From: JACPRL01 sp035573715
GTDB taxonomy: Bacteria; Acidobacteriota; Terriglobia; Acidiferrales; 2-02-FULL-67-57
DNA length: 64,000 bases
Assembly: GCA_035573715.1 (NCBI GenBank)
Contig: DATLZZ010000022.1
Location: 62,001 to 126,000 of the forward strand
Direction: 5' to 3'
Shown piece by piece: positions 31,852 to 39,801 of the stretch (position 1 is the first letter of the stretch; every line of letters starts with the position of its first letter). Made by a program: the position numbers and the translations under genes. Under the pieces are notes generated by a model. That model saw only the letters and a program-made list of their open reading frames with translations, did no database searches and had not been told where the DNA came from.

Positions 31852-32259
31852 GTGCGCATTGCCTTCGTTTGCCTGGGCAACACCTGCCGCAGCCAGATGG
31901 CGGAGGTCTGGGCGCGCCACCTCGGGGGCGACAAGGTTGAAGCCGTCAGCGCCGGCCTCCACCCTCTCGGCTTCGTCGCCTCCCAGACCCGCGAGGCCAT
32001 GGCGGAAGAGGGCGTCCGCATGGATGGCCAGCTCTCCAAGGGGCTCGACGCCATCAACTGGGCCGAGGTCGACCTGCTGGTCAACCTGTCCGGCGTGCCC
32101 ACCGACGCCCTCGTTCCGGAGTTCGAGGGCAAGCGCCTCGAGTGGAAAATCCCCGATCCCTACCTGGACTCGCTGGAGTCCTACCGCTGCGTCCGCGACC
32201 TGCTGAAGGATAAAGTTCAAGCGCTGCTCGACGAATTGGCGCCGACCCAATCGGCTTGA
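31852..32259 (+). CDS. Low-molecular-weight protein tyrosine phosphatase / ArsC-like
   Basis: A 135-aa protein with the LMW-PTP P-loop CLGNTCRS (Cys7, Arg13) and the general-acid region KIPDPYLDSLESY (Asp-Pro). The same fold serves arsenate reductases, but the extra redox Cys pair of ArsC is absent, so a phosphatase role is favoured. GTG at 31852 lies 1 nt after the pdxT stop, so the gene is translated from the pdxT message. A link between phosphatase and B6 supply is not known to me. Confidence 0.87.
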   Translation: MRIAFVCLGNTCRSQMAEVWARHLGGDKVEAVSAGLHPLGFVASQTREAMAEEGVRMDGQLSKGLDAINWAEVDLLVNLSGVPTDALVPEFEGKRLEWKIPDPYLDSLESYRCVRDLLKDKVQALLDELAPTQSA

Positions 32260-32270
32260 CGCCGGCTCGC

Positions 32271-32279
32271 TGCTATAAT
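32271..32279 (+). promoter_or_regulatory. Extended -10 box of the DtxR-family gene
   Basis: TGC-TATAAT is a consensus extended -10 element. Its last bases overlap an upstream ATG (32278), so that ATG cannot be used from this promoter. The ATG at 32290 lies 11 nt after the box. TTGACG at 32256 is too close (12 nt) to be its -35. Confidence 0.6.
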
Positions 32280-32289
32280 GGCGGCTTCG

Positions 32290-32988
32290 ATGGGCTCCCG
32301 CGCCAGCCGCGACCGCACCAGCGTCTCCCAGGAGGACTATCTCAAGGCCATCTGGGAGATGGGGGAAGAGGAGCAAGTTCCTATCAGCGCGCGGCTCTCG
32401 GAAGAGCTGGGCGTGACGCCGCCGGCGGTCACCGCGGCCCTGAAGCGTATGGAGCGCAACGGCTACGTCAAGCTGGGCCCGCGCGGGCGCATCGAGCTCA
32501 CCCGCAAAGGTTCGGAGCTGGCCGAGCACCTGATGCTGCGCCACAACCTGGCGGAAAAACTGCTGGTCGAAGTGCTCGGCATGCCCTGGACGCGCGTGCA
32601 CGACGAGGCTGAAAAACTCGAGCACGCCATCTCGCCCGAACTCGAAAGACTGCTACTCAACTATTTCGGCCGCGAAAGCTACTGCCCGCACGGCAACCCG
32701 CTCGACGGCGGCCTGACCAAGCTGCGCCGGCTGCGCGACGTCCAGCCCCTCAGCGCGGTGCGGGCCGGCAAGCGGGTCGAAGTCGTCCGGGTGTACGAAA
32801 AGGACACGCGCTTTCTCGACTACCTCGACCGCTTGAAGCTGCGGCCCGGGACGCGCTTGCTGGTCGAGCACCGCGACTACGACGAAAGCGTGCAGGCGGT
32901 GGTGGCGGGCCGAACCGTGCATCTGGGTCGCGACGCGGCCGAAAAAATCTGGGTCAAAGAGCTTCGAGGCCGAGGCCTTTTGAAGTAA
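32290..32988 (+). CDS. DtxR/MntR-family metal-dependent regulator
   Basis: A 232-aa protein with an N-terminal winged helix (SQEDYLKAIWEM, ISARLSEELGVTPPAVTAALKRM), a dimer/metal domain (LTRKGSELAEHLMLRHNLAEKLLVEVLGM, HDEAEKLEHAIS, CPHGNPL) and a C-terminal FeoA-like SH3 domain (about 155-230). The metal-site residues of IdeR (Cys/His/Glu in CPHGNP and HDEA) are present, so it probably senses Fe(II) or Mn(II). Targets are unknown. It directly precedes the Mo/Fe-S hydroxylase operon (42 nt gap). Confidence 0.92.
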   Translation: MGSRASRDRTSVSQEDYLKAIWEMGEEEQVPISARLSEELGVTPPAVTAALKRMERNGYVKLGPRGRIELTRKGSELAEHLMLRHNLAEKLLVEVLGMPWTRVHDEAEKLEHAISPELERLLLNYFGRESYCPHGNPLDGGLTKLRRLRDVQPLSAVRAGKRVEVVRVYEKDTRFLDYLDRLKLRPGTRLLVEHRDYDESVQAVVAGRTVHLGRDAAEKIWVKELRGRGLLK

Positions 32989-33007
32989 CCTGAAGTTTTG
33001 ATATTCT
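32980..33007 (+). promoter_or_regulatory. Possible promoter of the Mo-hydroxylase operon
   Basis: TTGAAG (32980-32985), a 16-nt spacer and TATTCT (33002-33007). It overlaps the end of the DtxR-type gene. Confidence 0.4.
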
Positions 33008-33030
33008 TCCCGCCTTCCAGGAGGGCGGAG

Positions 33031-33558
33031 TTGAAGGTCGCCGTCACGGTCAACGGTCGCTCCTACTCGCACGAGGTTGAGCCGCGCCTGCTGCTGGTGC
33101 ACTACCTGCGCGACGTCCTTGGCCTCACCGGCACGCACATCGGCTGCGAGACCTCTCTTTGCGGCGCCTGTACCGTCCTGCTGGACGGCCAGGCGGTGAA
33201 GTCCTGCACCGTGCTCGCCGTCCAGGCCGACGGCGCCGACATCACCACCATCGAAGGCCTGGCCCGCGACGGCAAGCTCCACCCGGTGCAGGAGGGTTTC
33301 TGGGAGGAGCATGGCCTGCAATGCGGTTACTGCACGCCGGGGATGATTATGGCCGGCGTGGCGCTGCTGCAAACGAACCCCGCGCCTGGCGAGACTGAGA
33401 TCCGCCGCGCCCTCGCCGGCAACCTTTGCCGCTGCACCGGCTACCAGCACATCGTCAACGCGATACAGTCGGCGGCCAAAAAGATGAAGCCCGCGCCGGC
33501 AAAGTCGCGTCCGGTAGGTTCCCCCGGGCCCGCGGCCCGCCGGAGGACGAAAGGGTGA
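33031..33558 (+). CDS. CoxS-like [2Fe-2S] subunit of molybdenum hydroxylase
   Basis: A 175-aa small subunit that passes electrons from the Mo site to FAD. The ferredoxin-type cluster is C39-x4-C44-x2-C47 with a Cys near 59 (GCETSLCGACTVLLDG, VKSC). The helical-domain cluster is in CGYCTPGM and NLCRCTGY. The start is most likely TTG at 33031, because GGAGG lies 6 nt before it and homology begins at KVAVTVNGR. The C-terminal 25 residues are a Pro/Arg/Lys-rich tail. The stop overlaps the next start (GTGA). Confidence 0.93.
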   Translation: MKVAVTVNGRSYSHEVEPRLLLVHYLRDVLGLTGTHIGCETSLCGACTVLLDGQAVKSCTVLAVQADGADITTIEGLARDGKLHPVQEGFWEEHGLQCGYCTPGMIMAGVALLQTNPAPGETEIRRALAGNLCRCTGYQHIVNAIQSAAKKMKPAPAKSRPVGSPGPAARRRTKG

Positions 33559-33722
33559 GCGAGCGCACGCTGCTGATTCTGATTGGAATTGTTGTCGGGC
33601 TGACTTTTGTCGGGATTCTGGCTGATTTTGTTTTTGCCTCGCGTGACGCCATCCGCGGTTTCGTGGACAGGCTCCGGGGGCGACGCGAGGAGAAGAAAGG
33701 CAGCCTGAGGGTACGGCACTAG
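33555..33722 (+). CDS. 55-aa single-pass membrane peptide inside the Mo-hydroxylase operon
   Basis: A 55-aa protein: one transmembrane helix (LLILIGIVVGLTFVGILADF, about 6-25) and a basic cytoplasmic tail (RDAIRGFVDRLRGRREEKKG). Its GTG overlaps the TGA of the CoxS-like gene (GTGA), it has a GGAGG upstream, and it ends 2 nt before the CoxL-like ATG, so it is tightly coupled to both. I know of no such subunit in CO dehydrogenases or xanthine dehydrogenases. It might tether the soluble complex to the membrane or to a quinone acceptor (inference). Confidence 0.65.
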   Translation: MSERTLLILIGIVVGLTFVGILADFVFASRDAIRGFVDRLRGRREEKKGSLRVRH

Positions 33723-33724
33723 CC

Positions 33725-36064
33725 ATGGCGGCCAGCACCAAGTGGGTTGGCAAGCCGATGAAGCGCAAGGAAGACCCGCGCCTCATCCAGGGCCTGGCGC
33801 ACTACGTGGACGATATGGTGCTGCCGGGCATGTTCTACGCCGCCTTCGTCCGCAGCCCCTACGCCCACGCGCACATTCGCAGCGTCAACACCAGCGCCGC
33901 CCAGGCCGCCCCCGGCGTGGTGGCGGTGTACACCGGCGAGCACGTGCGCGGCCAGATTGGGAACATTCCCTGCGCGGGCGATCTGCCGGAACTGCGAGTG
34001 CCGCCGCACGCGCCCCTGGCGCTGGACAAAGTCCGCTACAGCGGCGAGCCGGTGGCCGTCGTCGTGGCCGACGACCGCTACCGTGCCCGCGATGCCGCCG
34101 ACCTGGTCGAGGTCGACTACGAACCCTTGCCGGCCGTCACCGACCCGCAGAAGGCGCTGCAGAAAAACTCGCCGCTCCTCCACGAGCAGTTCGGCACCAA
34201 CCGCGCCTGCTACTGGAAGATCGAGGCCGGCTTCCCGGCCAAGGCCTTCAAGAAGGCGCACCGCGTCGTCAAGCAGCGCCTGCTCAACCAGCGGCTCATC
34301 CCGGTGGCGATGGAGCCGCGCGGCGTGCTGGCGCACTACGACGCCGGCGAGGGCTCGCTTACCGTCTGGTCCTCCACCCAGATTCCGCACCTGCTGCGCA
34401 CGCAGCTCGCCGCCATGCTCGGCCTGGCCGAGATGAAGGTTCGCGTCATCACCCCGGAGGTCGGCGGCGGCTTCGGCAGCAAGCTCAACGTTTATGGAGA
34501 GGAGGCGCTGGTCGCCTGGCTCGCGCGCGCCGTGGGGCGTCCCGTCAAGTGGATGGAGACGCGCCGCGAAAACTTTCTCAACACGATTCACGGCCGCGAC
34601 CAGGTCAACGACGTCGAGGTCGCCGTGGCGCGCGACGGCACCATCACCGCCCTGCGCTGCCGCATTCTGGCCGACCTCGGCGCCTACTACCAGTTGCTCA
34701 CTCCGGTCATCCCCACGCTGACCGGTCTGCTGATTCTCGGTGCCTACAAGATTCCGGCGGTTGAGGTGGAGTACGTCGGCGTCTTTACCAACAAGATGGC
34801 CACCGACGCCTACCGCGGCGCCGGCCGTCCCGAGGCCACCTACATCATCGAGCGCATGGTCGACCTGGTGGCGAGGGAGCTGAAGAAAGACCCGGCCGAG
34901 ATTCGCCTGAAGAACTTCCCCCAGCCCAAGGATTTTCCCTACGCCGTGCCGACCGGCATCGTCTACGACAGCGGCGACTACGCCGCCGCGCTCAAAAAAG
35001 CGATGGCGATGGCCGGCTACAAGCGCCTGCGCGCCGAGCAGAAGAAACTCTGGAAGCAGGGCCGCTACCTGGGCGTCGGGCTATCGAGCTACGTCGAAAT
35101 CTGCGGCCTCGGGCCTTCGTCGGCGGCGCCGCCGGCCATCGGCTGGTGGGAAAGCGCCACCGTCCGCATCGAGCCTACGGGTTCCGTGACCGTGCTCACG
35201 GGCTCCAGCCCTCACGGCCAAGGGCAGGAAACCAGCTTCGCACAGATGGTGGCCGACGAGCTCGGTATGTCGCCCGACGCGGTCGTGGTTATCCACGGCG
35301 ATACCCGCGCCGTTCCTTACGGCATCGGCACTTTCGGCAGCCGCGCCACCGCCGTCGGCGGCACGGCCGTGCACATGTGCCTGGAGAAGCTCAAACAGAA
35401 ACTGGCGCGAATGGCGGCGCACCTCTTTAACGTCGCGCCGGAGCAGATTGTCTACAAGGACGGAGAATTCTCTGTGAAAGGCAAGGGGCGCGAATCGAAG
35501 AAACTGACGGAGGTTGCCGGGGCCATCTTCACCGCCAAATCGCTGCCCGCGGGTCTCGAGCCGGGTCTGGAGGCCACGAGCTTCTTCGAGCCGCAGAACT
35601 TTACTTTCCCCTTCGGCACCCACCTCTGCGTGGTGGAGGTCAGCCCGCAGACCGGCGACATTCAGCTCAAGCGCTACATCGCCGTGGATGACTGCGGCAA
35701 GGTCATCAACCCGCTGCTGGTGGACGGCCAGGTGCACGGTGGCATCGCGCAGTCGCTCGGCCAGGCGCTGCTCGAAGAAGCCGTCTACGACGAGAACGGC
35801 CAGCTCGTCACCGGCGAGCTGATGGACTACGCCATTCCGCGCGCCGGGGATGTCCCGCGCTTTGAGACGGCGCGCACCGTCACGCCTTCGCCGGTCAACC
35901 CGATGGGGGTCAAAGGCGTGGGCGAAGCGGGCACCATCGGCGCCACGCCAGCCATCGTGAATGCGGTGATTGACGCGCTGCGGCCGCTCGGCGTGCGCGA
36001 CATCCCGATGCCGCTCAAGCGCGAGCGCCTCTGGGCACTCTTTCAGAAGAAAGCGAGGCGGTAG
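33725..36064 (+). CDS. CoxL-like molybdenum-binding subunit (form II)
   Basis: A 779-aa large subunit of the xanthine oxidase family with the molybdopterin blocks VGGGFGSK, GQGQETSFAQ and VGEAGTIGA, in which Glu734 is the catalytic Glu. The active-site loop is AYRGAGR (362-368), the form II signature. True aerobic CO dehydrogenases (form I) have AYxCSFR with a Cys binding copper. Oxidation of an aldehyde, purine or heterocycle is more likely than CO oxidation; the substrate cannot be read. ATG 33725 follows the small peptide stop by 2 nt. Confidence 0.95.
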   Translation: MAASTKWVGKPMKRKEDPRLIQGLAHYVDDMVLPGMFYAAFVRSPYAHAHIRSVNTSAAQAAPGVVAVYTGEHVRGQIGNIPCAGDLPELRVPPHAPLALDKVRYSGEPVAVVVADDRYRARDAADLVEVDYEPLPAVTDPQKALQKNSPLLHEQFGTNRACYWKIEAGFPAKAFKKAHRVVKQRLLNQRLIPVAMEPRGVLAHYDAGEGSLTVWSSTQIPHLLRTQLAAMLGLAEMKVRVITPEVGGGFGSKLNVYGEEALVAWLARAVGRPVKWMETRRENFLNTIHGRDQVNDVEVAVARDGTITALRCRILADLGAYYQLLTPVIPTLTGLLILGAYKIPAVEVEYVGVFTNKMATDAYRGAGRPEATYIIERMVDLVARELKKDPAEIRLKNFPQPKDFPYAVPTGIVYDSGDYAAALKKAMAMAGYKRLRAEQKKLWKQGRYLGVGLSSYVEICGLGPSSAAPPAIGWWESATVRIEPTGSVTVLTGSSPHGQGQETSFAQMVADELGMSPDAVVVIHGDTRAVPYGIGTFGSRATAVGGTAVHMCLEKLKQKLARMAAHLFNVAPEQIVYKDGEFSVKGKGRESKKLTEVAGAIFTAKSLPAGLEPGLEATSFFEPQNFTFPFGTHLCVVEVSPQTGDIQLKRYIAVDDCGKVINPLLVDGQVHGGIAQSLGQALLEEAVYDENGQLVTGELMDYAIPRAGDVPRFETARTVTPSPVNPMGVKGVGEAGTIGATPAIVNAVIDALRPLGVRDIPMPLKRERLWALFQKKARR

Positions 36065-36070
36065 GTTTTT

Positions 36071-36097
36071 GAAATCTGAACTTTCAAATTTGAGATT
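36071..36097. repeat. AT-rich palindromic repeat family D (copy 2)
   Basis: GAAATCTGAACTTTCAAATT followed by TGAGATT lies in the 39-nt gap between the CoxL-like and CoxM-like genes. Compare 30201-30227. Confidence 0.55.
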
Positions 36098-36103
36098 CTC
36101 CTC

Positions 36104-36973
36104 ATGATTCCGGGCTCGTTCGACTACTTTGCACCGCGCTCGCTGCAAGAGGCCTTTGACCTGCTGGCTGAGCACGGCGACGACGCCAAGCTGCTCGCCG
36201 GCGGTCACTCGCTGCTTCCGCTGATGAAGCTGCGCCTGGCCGCTCCGCGTGTACTGGTGGATTTGGGCCGCATCGGCGACCTCGCCTACATCCGCGAAGA
36301 AGGAGACGAGATAGCCATCGGCGCGATGACCACCCACGCCGCCATCGAGCACTCCGAGCTGCTGCGCCGCCGCGCGCGGCTGCTGGGGGAAACCGCTGCG
36401 GAGATTGGCGACGTTCAGGTGCGCAACCGCGGCACCCTCGGCGGCTCGCTCGTCCACGCCGACCCGGCCGCCGACTATCCCGCCGCCGTGCTGGCGCTCG
36501 GCGCGCAGCTCGTGCTCACCAGCCGTTCCGGCCAGCGCACCGTCCCCGCCAGCGACTTTTTCGTCGACCTCCTCACTACCGCCATCCAGCCCGGTGAGAT
36601 CCTGACGGAAATCCGCTTTGCCGCCGATGGCCCGCGAACCGGCTCGGCCTACTGCAAGCTCCACCAGCCGGCCTCGGGCTTCGCGCTGGTGGGGGTGGCG
36701 GCGCGTGTCCGACTCGACGCCACGGGGAAGTGCGAGGCTGCCGCCGTCGGTGTCACCGGCGTTTCGTCGAAAGCCTATCGGGCCGCACAAGTGGAGAAAG
36801 CCCTGCTGGGCAAGGCCCCGAATGAAAAGATTATCGCGCAGGCTGCCGCCAAGGCCGCCGCCGGCGTCGAGCCCCTCTCTGACCTCCACGCCTCGGCCCG
36901 CTACCGCAAAGCCATGGCCGAGACCTTCACCCGCAAAGTGTTGGCCGAGTCCTTCTCCCGCGCCAAGAGATGA
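36104..36973 (+). CDS. CoxM-like FAD-binding subunit
   Basis: A 289-aa medium subunit. The FAD motifs are AGGHSLLPLMKLRL (about 32-45) and TLGGSLVHADPAADYP (about 109-124), as in CoxM and related dehydrogenases. It accepts electrons from the [2Fe-2S] clusters and passes them to the final acceptor. The ribosome site is weak (TTCTCCTC, with AT-rich repeat upstream). Its TGA overlaps the CoxG-like ATG by 4 nt. Confidence 0.94.
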   Translation: MIPGSFDYFAPRSLQEAFDLLAEHGDDAKLLAGGHSLLPLMKLRLAAPRVLVDLGRIGDLAYIREEGDEIAIGAMTTHAAIEHSELLRRRARLLGETAAEIGDVQVRNRGTLGGSLVHADPAADYPAAVLALGAQLVLTSRSGQRTVPASDFFVDLLTTAIQPGEILTEIRFAADGPRTGSAYCKLHQPASGFALVGVAARVRLDATGKCEAAAVGVTGVSSKAYRAAQVEKALLGKAPNEKIIAQAAAKAAAGVEPLSDLHASARYRKAMAETFTRKVLAESFSRAKR

Positions 36974-37404
36974 AGATTGAAGGCAGCCACACGCTGGCGG
37001 CGCCGCGCCAGCGCGTCTATGAGGTTCTCACCGACCACGTGGCGCTGGCGAAATTGCTCCCCGGCTGCGAGAAGCTCGATCCCGCCGGCAAAGACACCTA
37101 TCAGGTGAAGATGAAGCTGGGGATTGCGGCGCTGAGCGGCAGCTACGCCGGTACGGTCAAACTCAGCGAGCAGCGCCCGCCCGAGCACCTTCGCGTGACG
37201 GTCTCCAGCCGCGGCCCCGGCGGCGTGGCCGAAGGCGACGGCACACTCACGCTCGGAGAGAAAAGCGGCAAGACGGAAGTCCGCTACGCCGGCGAGGTCA
37301 AGGTCGGCGGGATGATTGCCTCGGTCGGCCAGCGCTTGCTGGAGAGTGCTGCCCGAATGGTCATCGGGCAGTTTTTCAAGAACCTCGAAAAAGAACTCGC
37401 CTGA
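36970..37404 (+). CDS. CoxG-like SRPBCC protein
   Basis: A 144-aa protein of the CoxG/START-like family. HTLAAPRQRVYEVLTDHVALAKLLPGCEKL is the typical N-terminal block, then TVSSRGPGGVAEGDG and a final amphipathic helix (MVIGQFFKNLEKEL). CoxG in Oligotropha anchors CO dehydrogenase to the membrane via this type of helix; here it may do the same for the form II enzyme. ATGA overlap with the CoxM-like gene. It is convergent with the antiporter (13 nt between stops). Confidence 0.92.
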   Translation: MKIEGSHTLAAPRQRVYEVLTDHVALAKLLPGCEKLDPAGKDTYQVKMKLGIAALSGSYAGTVKLSEQRPPEHLRVTVSSRGPGGVAEGDGTLTLGEKSGKTEVRYAGEVKVGGMIASVGQRLLESAARMVIGQFFKNLEKELA

Positions 37405-37417
37405 CCCTACCGACCTG

Positions 37418-39124
37418 CTAGGTTTTTTCGCTCTCCAGGCTCGAGGCCTGCACTTCGGCAAAGGCTTCGCGGCGAGGAATGTTGTAGAGCTCCAGCAGGC
37501 GAATGATGATTTCCTGCGCCGCTTCCATTTCCTCCGCGATCACGACCGAAGCGCCTGCCTTCTCGAGCTCGGGCGCGTCCTCCAGCCGCTTGGTGCGCAC
37601 AATAATGAAGATTCGGGGATTCAGCGCCCGGGCGTTGGCCACGGCGCGGCCGAGCACGAAGGGGTCGGAGATGGCAAAGACGACCGCGCGCGCGTGCGCC
37701 ACTCCGGCCTTGACCAGAATTTCCCGTGTGCTGCCGTCGCCGAAGAAGATGTGTTCGTTCACGGCTTGCCCGGCTTGAACCGTCTCCGGGTTGGTCTCCA
37801 GTACAAGGTAGGGAACGCGGAGTCGCCGCAGCACTCCGGCGGTAAGCCGGCCGTTGAGTCCGTAGCCGCACACCACCACGTGGTCGTGCAAAGGCTGGCT
37901 TTCGCTTTCGAGTTCCGCCTCGCCCGGCTCCGGAAAGAAGCGGTGCAATGCGCGCATCTCCGGCATTCGCGCTGCCAGGTGCGGTGATATCTGGATGACG
38001 ATAGGGGTGAGGATCATCGTCACCACCGCGGCGGCCAGAAACGCCTGATACCCCGACTCCGAAATCAGGTTCAACCCGGCGCCTTGGCGCAGCAGCACGA
38101 AGCTGAACTCGCCCACCTGCGCCAGCCCCAGCCCCACCAGCCACGCCACCCGCACGGGGAAGCCGAGCAGCAGCACCGACGCGGCTCCCGTAACGGCTTT
38201 GGAGGCAAAAATCGTTCCTGCCAGGCTCGCCACCAGTACCCAGTGCTCTCTCGCGAAATCGAGGTTGAGGAGCATGCCCACCGAAATGAAGAACAAGCTG
38301 TTGAAGCTGTCGCGAAAGGGAAGAATCTCCGCCAATATCTGGTGGGCGAACTCCGACTCGGAGAGTGCCAGCCCCGCCAGGAACGCACCCAGCGCCAGCG
38401 ACAGCCCAATCAGCGACGATACCCACGCCGTCCCCAGACAGAAGAAGATGGTGGCAATCAGGAAGATTTCTTTGTTCCGCAGTCGCACAATGTGGTTCCA
38501 CAGTGGCGGGAAGAAGTAATGCGCGGCCAGCAGAATCAACCCCACAACGGCCAGCGACTTGCCGAGCGCCGTCAGAACTGCCAGCGCCACGGCCGTCGTC
38601 TGAGCGGTAAAGGCCGGCAGCAGCGCCATCATCGGCACCACGCACAAATCCTGAAACAGCAACACACCGAGAATGGCGCGGCCGTGCGGGCTGTCGAGCT
38701 CCTGCCGCTCGAACAGCAACTTCAACACAATCGCCGTGCTGCTGGCCGCCACCAGGAAACCCCAGAACAGCCCCTGGCGCCACGGCAGACCCATCAGCGC
38801 CGCCACGCCCAGGCTCATCAGGATGGTCAGGACGACCTGGCGGCTGCCGGCGCCCAGCACCACCTGCCGCATCCGCCACAGCTTCTTCAAGGAGAACTCG
38901 ATGCCGATGGTGAACAGCAGCAGAACCACACCAACTTCCGCCATCAGCTCGATGGCCGAGCGGTTCGAGATCAATCCCATGCCCGACGGTCCCACCACGA
39001 TTCCGGTGACGAGGTAGGCGACGATAGTAGACTGGCGGGCACGCGCCAGTAGCACGGCAATCACCGTGGCGATGCCGAAGAGGATGAGCAGGTCAACCAG
39101 AATATTGGCGGGGCCGTGAGGCAT
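37418..39124 (-). CDS. Cation:proton antiporter, CPA2 / KefB-like
   Basis: A 568-aa protein: about 12 transmembrane helices (residues 1-385) of the Na+/H+ exchanger fold, with the ion-binding region LLFQDLCVVP (Asp) and SFNSLFFISVGMLL. The C-terminus is a TrkA-N (RCK) domain with NAD-binding VVCGYGLNGRLTAGVL (about 413-428). Such KefB/KefC-like systems exchange K+ or Na+ for H+ and are gated through the RCK domain. There is no KefF/G partner nearby. ATG at 39124. Confidence 0.93.
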   Translation of the reverse strand: MPHGPANILVDLLILFGIATVIAVLLARARQSTIVAYLVTGIVVGPSGMGLISNRSAIELMAEVGVVLLLFTIGIEFSLKKLWRMRQVVLGAGSRQVVLTILMSLGVAALMGLPWRQGLFWGFLVAASSTAIVLKLLFERQELDSPHGRAILGVLLFQDLCVVPMMALLPAFTAQTTAVALAVLTALGKSLAVVGLILLAAHYFFPPLWNHIVRLRNKEIFLIATIFFCLGTAWVSSLIGLSLALGAFLAGLALSESEFAHQILAEILPFRDSFNSLFFISVGMLLNLDFAREHWVLVASLAGTIFASKAVTGAASVLLLGFPVRVAWLVGLGLAQVGEFSFVLLRQGAGLNLISESGYQAFLAAAVVTMILTPIVIQISPHLAARMPEMRALHRFFPEPGEAELESESQPLHDHVVVCGYGLNGRLTAGVLRRLRVPYLVLETNPETVQAGQAVNEHIFFGDGSTREILVKAGVAHARAVVFAISDPFVLGRAVANARALNPRIFIIVRTKRLEDAPELEKAGASVVIAEEMEAAQEIIIRLLELYNIPRREAFAEVQASSLESEKT

Positions 39125-39133
39125 CGAAGGAGC

Positions 39134-39310
39134 TCAGCGACTTCCGGAAAAGTGTTGCAACTCCTGCTTGCTGAAGCGATGACCGCAATGCTTGCAGTGG
39201 TAGCGGCTGTCTTTGTCGAGCCGGCCGACGACCTGCTCCTTGCCGCACGCACGACAGCGCCGCCGCCGGCCCACCACCGCGTGAAAAACCGTCAGGTAGA
39301 GCAGACTCAT
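39134..39310 (-). CDS. Small zinc-ribbon protein
   Basis: A 58-aa protein with a zinc ribbon C-x2-C-x16-C-x2-C (CRACGKE..CKHCGHRFS) after a hydrophobic N-terminus (LLYLTVFHAVV). The start was set at 39310: a TAGAAT -10 box (plus-strand 39318-39323) lies 7 nt upstream, so in-frame ATGs at 39319 and 39328 fall in or before the promoter. The function is unknown. It ends 9 nt before the antiporter start on the same strand. Confidence 0.62.
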   Translation of the reverse strand: MSLLYLTVFHAVVGRRRRCRACGKEQVVGRLDKDSRYHCKHCGHRFSKQELQHFSGSR

Positions 39311-39317
39311 GGCCGCC

Positions 39318-39323
39318 ATTCTA
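39318..39323 (-). promoter_or_regulatory. -10 box of zinc-ribbon gene
   Basis: TAGAAT on the minus strand, 7 nt before ATG 39310, with TTTCGC 17 nt further upstream. This predicts a leaderless message that may also include the antiporter gene. Confidence 0.45.
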
Positions 39324-39387
39324 CTCATCGCGACGCAATTGCGAAACGAAAACGTTTGTGTCAGATTCCTCAGTCGAAGGAGGGGAC

Positions 39388-39801
39388 ATGCCCCACCCAA
39401 CAGCCGCCAGTTTCAATCACGCCATGGTTTACGTCCGCCGGATCGAGCCCGCTCTGAGCTTCTATCGCGACCTGCTCGGGTTCCGCCTTATCGAGACGTT
39501 TGAATGGGAGGGGCGACCCGTCTATGCACGGCTGCGCGCCCCGCGCGGCGAAGGCACGATTGCGCTCCACTTGCCCGAACGCGGCGATAGACCCAGCACC
39601 CGCAGCGGCATCCGGCTCTACTTCGAGATCAAAGGTCTCGAGCGCGTCTGCGCGCGCCTGAAGAAAGCCGGCGTGAAGTTCTCACAGATGCCGAAAAAGA
39701 TGCCGTGGGGCTGGACGCACGCCTACCTGCGCGACCCCGAAGGCTATGAGTTGAGTCTTTACTGGGCGGGCGCCCGCCGCTTCCGCAAGACGCGGATGTA
39801 A
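39388..39801 (+). CDS. VOC-family (glyoxalase I-like) protein
   Basis: A 137-aa glyoxalase/bleomycin-resistance fold: FNHAMVYVRRIEPALSFYRDLLGFRL, then GEGTIALHLPERG and LRDPEGYELSLYW, with His at the start and Glu at the end as usual metal ligands. The substrate is unknown. ATG 39388 has AAGGAGGGG upstream. The stop overlaps the next start (TAATG), so the two genes are coupled. Confidence 0.87.
   Translation: MPHPTAASFNHAMVYVRRIEPALSFYRDLLGFRLIETFEWEGRPVYARLRAPRGEGTIALHLPERGDRPSTRSGIRLYFEIKGLERVCARLKKAGVKFSQMPKKMPWGWTHAYLRDPEGYELSLYWAGARRFRKTRM

Noticed and set aside
31852..32259. Arsenate reductase (ArsC)
   Set aside because: Only the P-loop Cys is arranged as in LMW phosphatases; the additional redox Cys pair of thioredoxin-linked ArsC is not seen, and no ars genes are nearby.
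32256..32279. Standard -35/-10 promoter TTGACG / TATAAT before the DtxR gene
   Set aside because: The spacer is only 12 nt; the extended -10 (TGC-TATAAT) is kept without that -35.
32278..32289. ATG at 32278 as start of the DtxR-family gene
   Set aside because: It overlaps the TATAAT box, so it would not be in the mRNA from that promoter; ATG 32290 is preferred.
33031..36973. Aerobic CO dehydrogenase
   Set aside because: The active-site loop is AYRGAGR (form II) and lacks the copper-binding Cys of form I, so CO oxidation is not supported.
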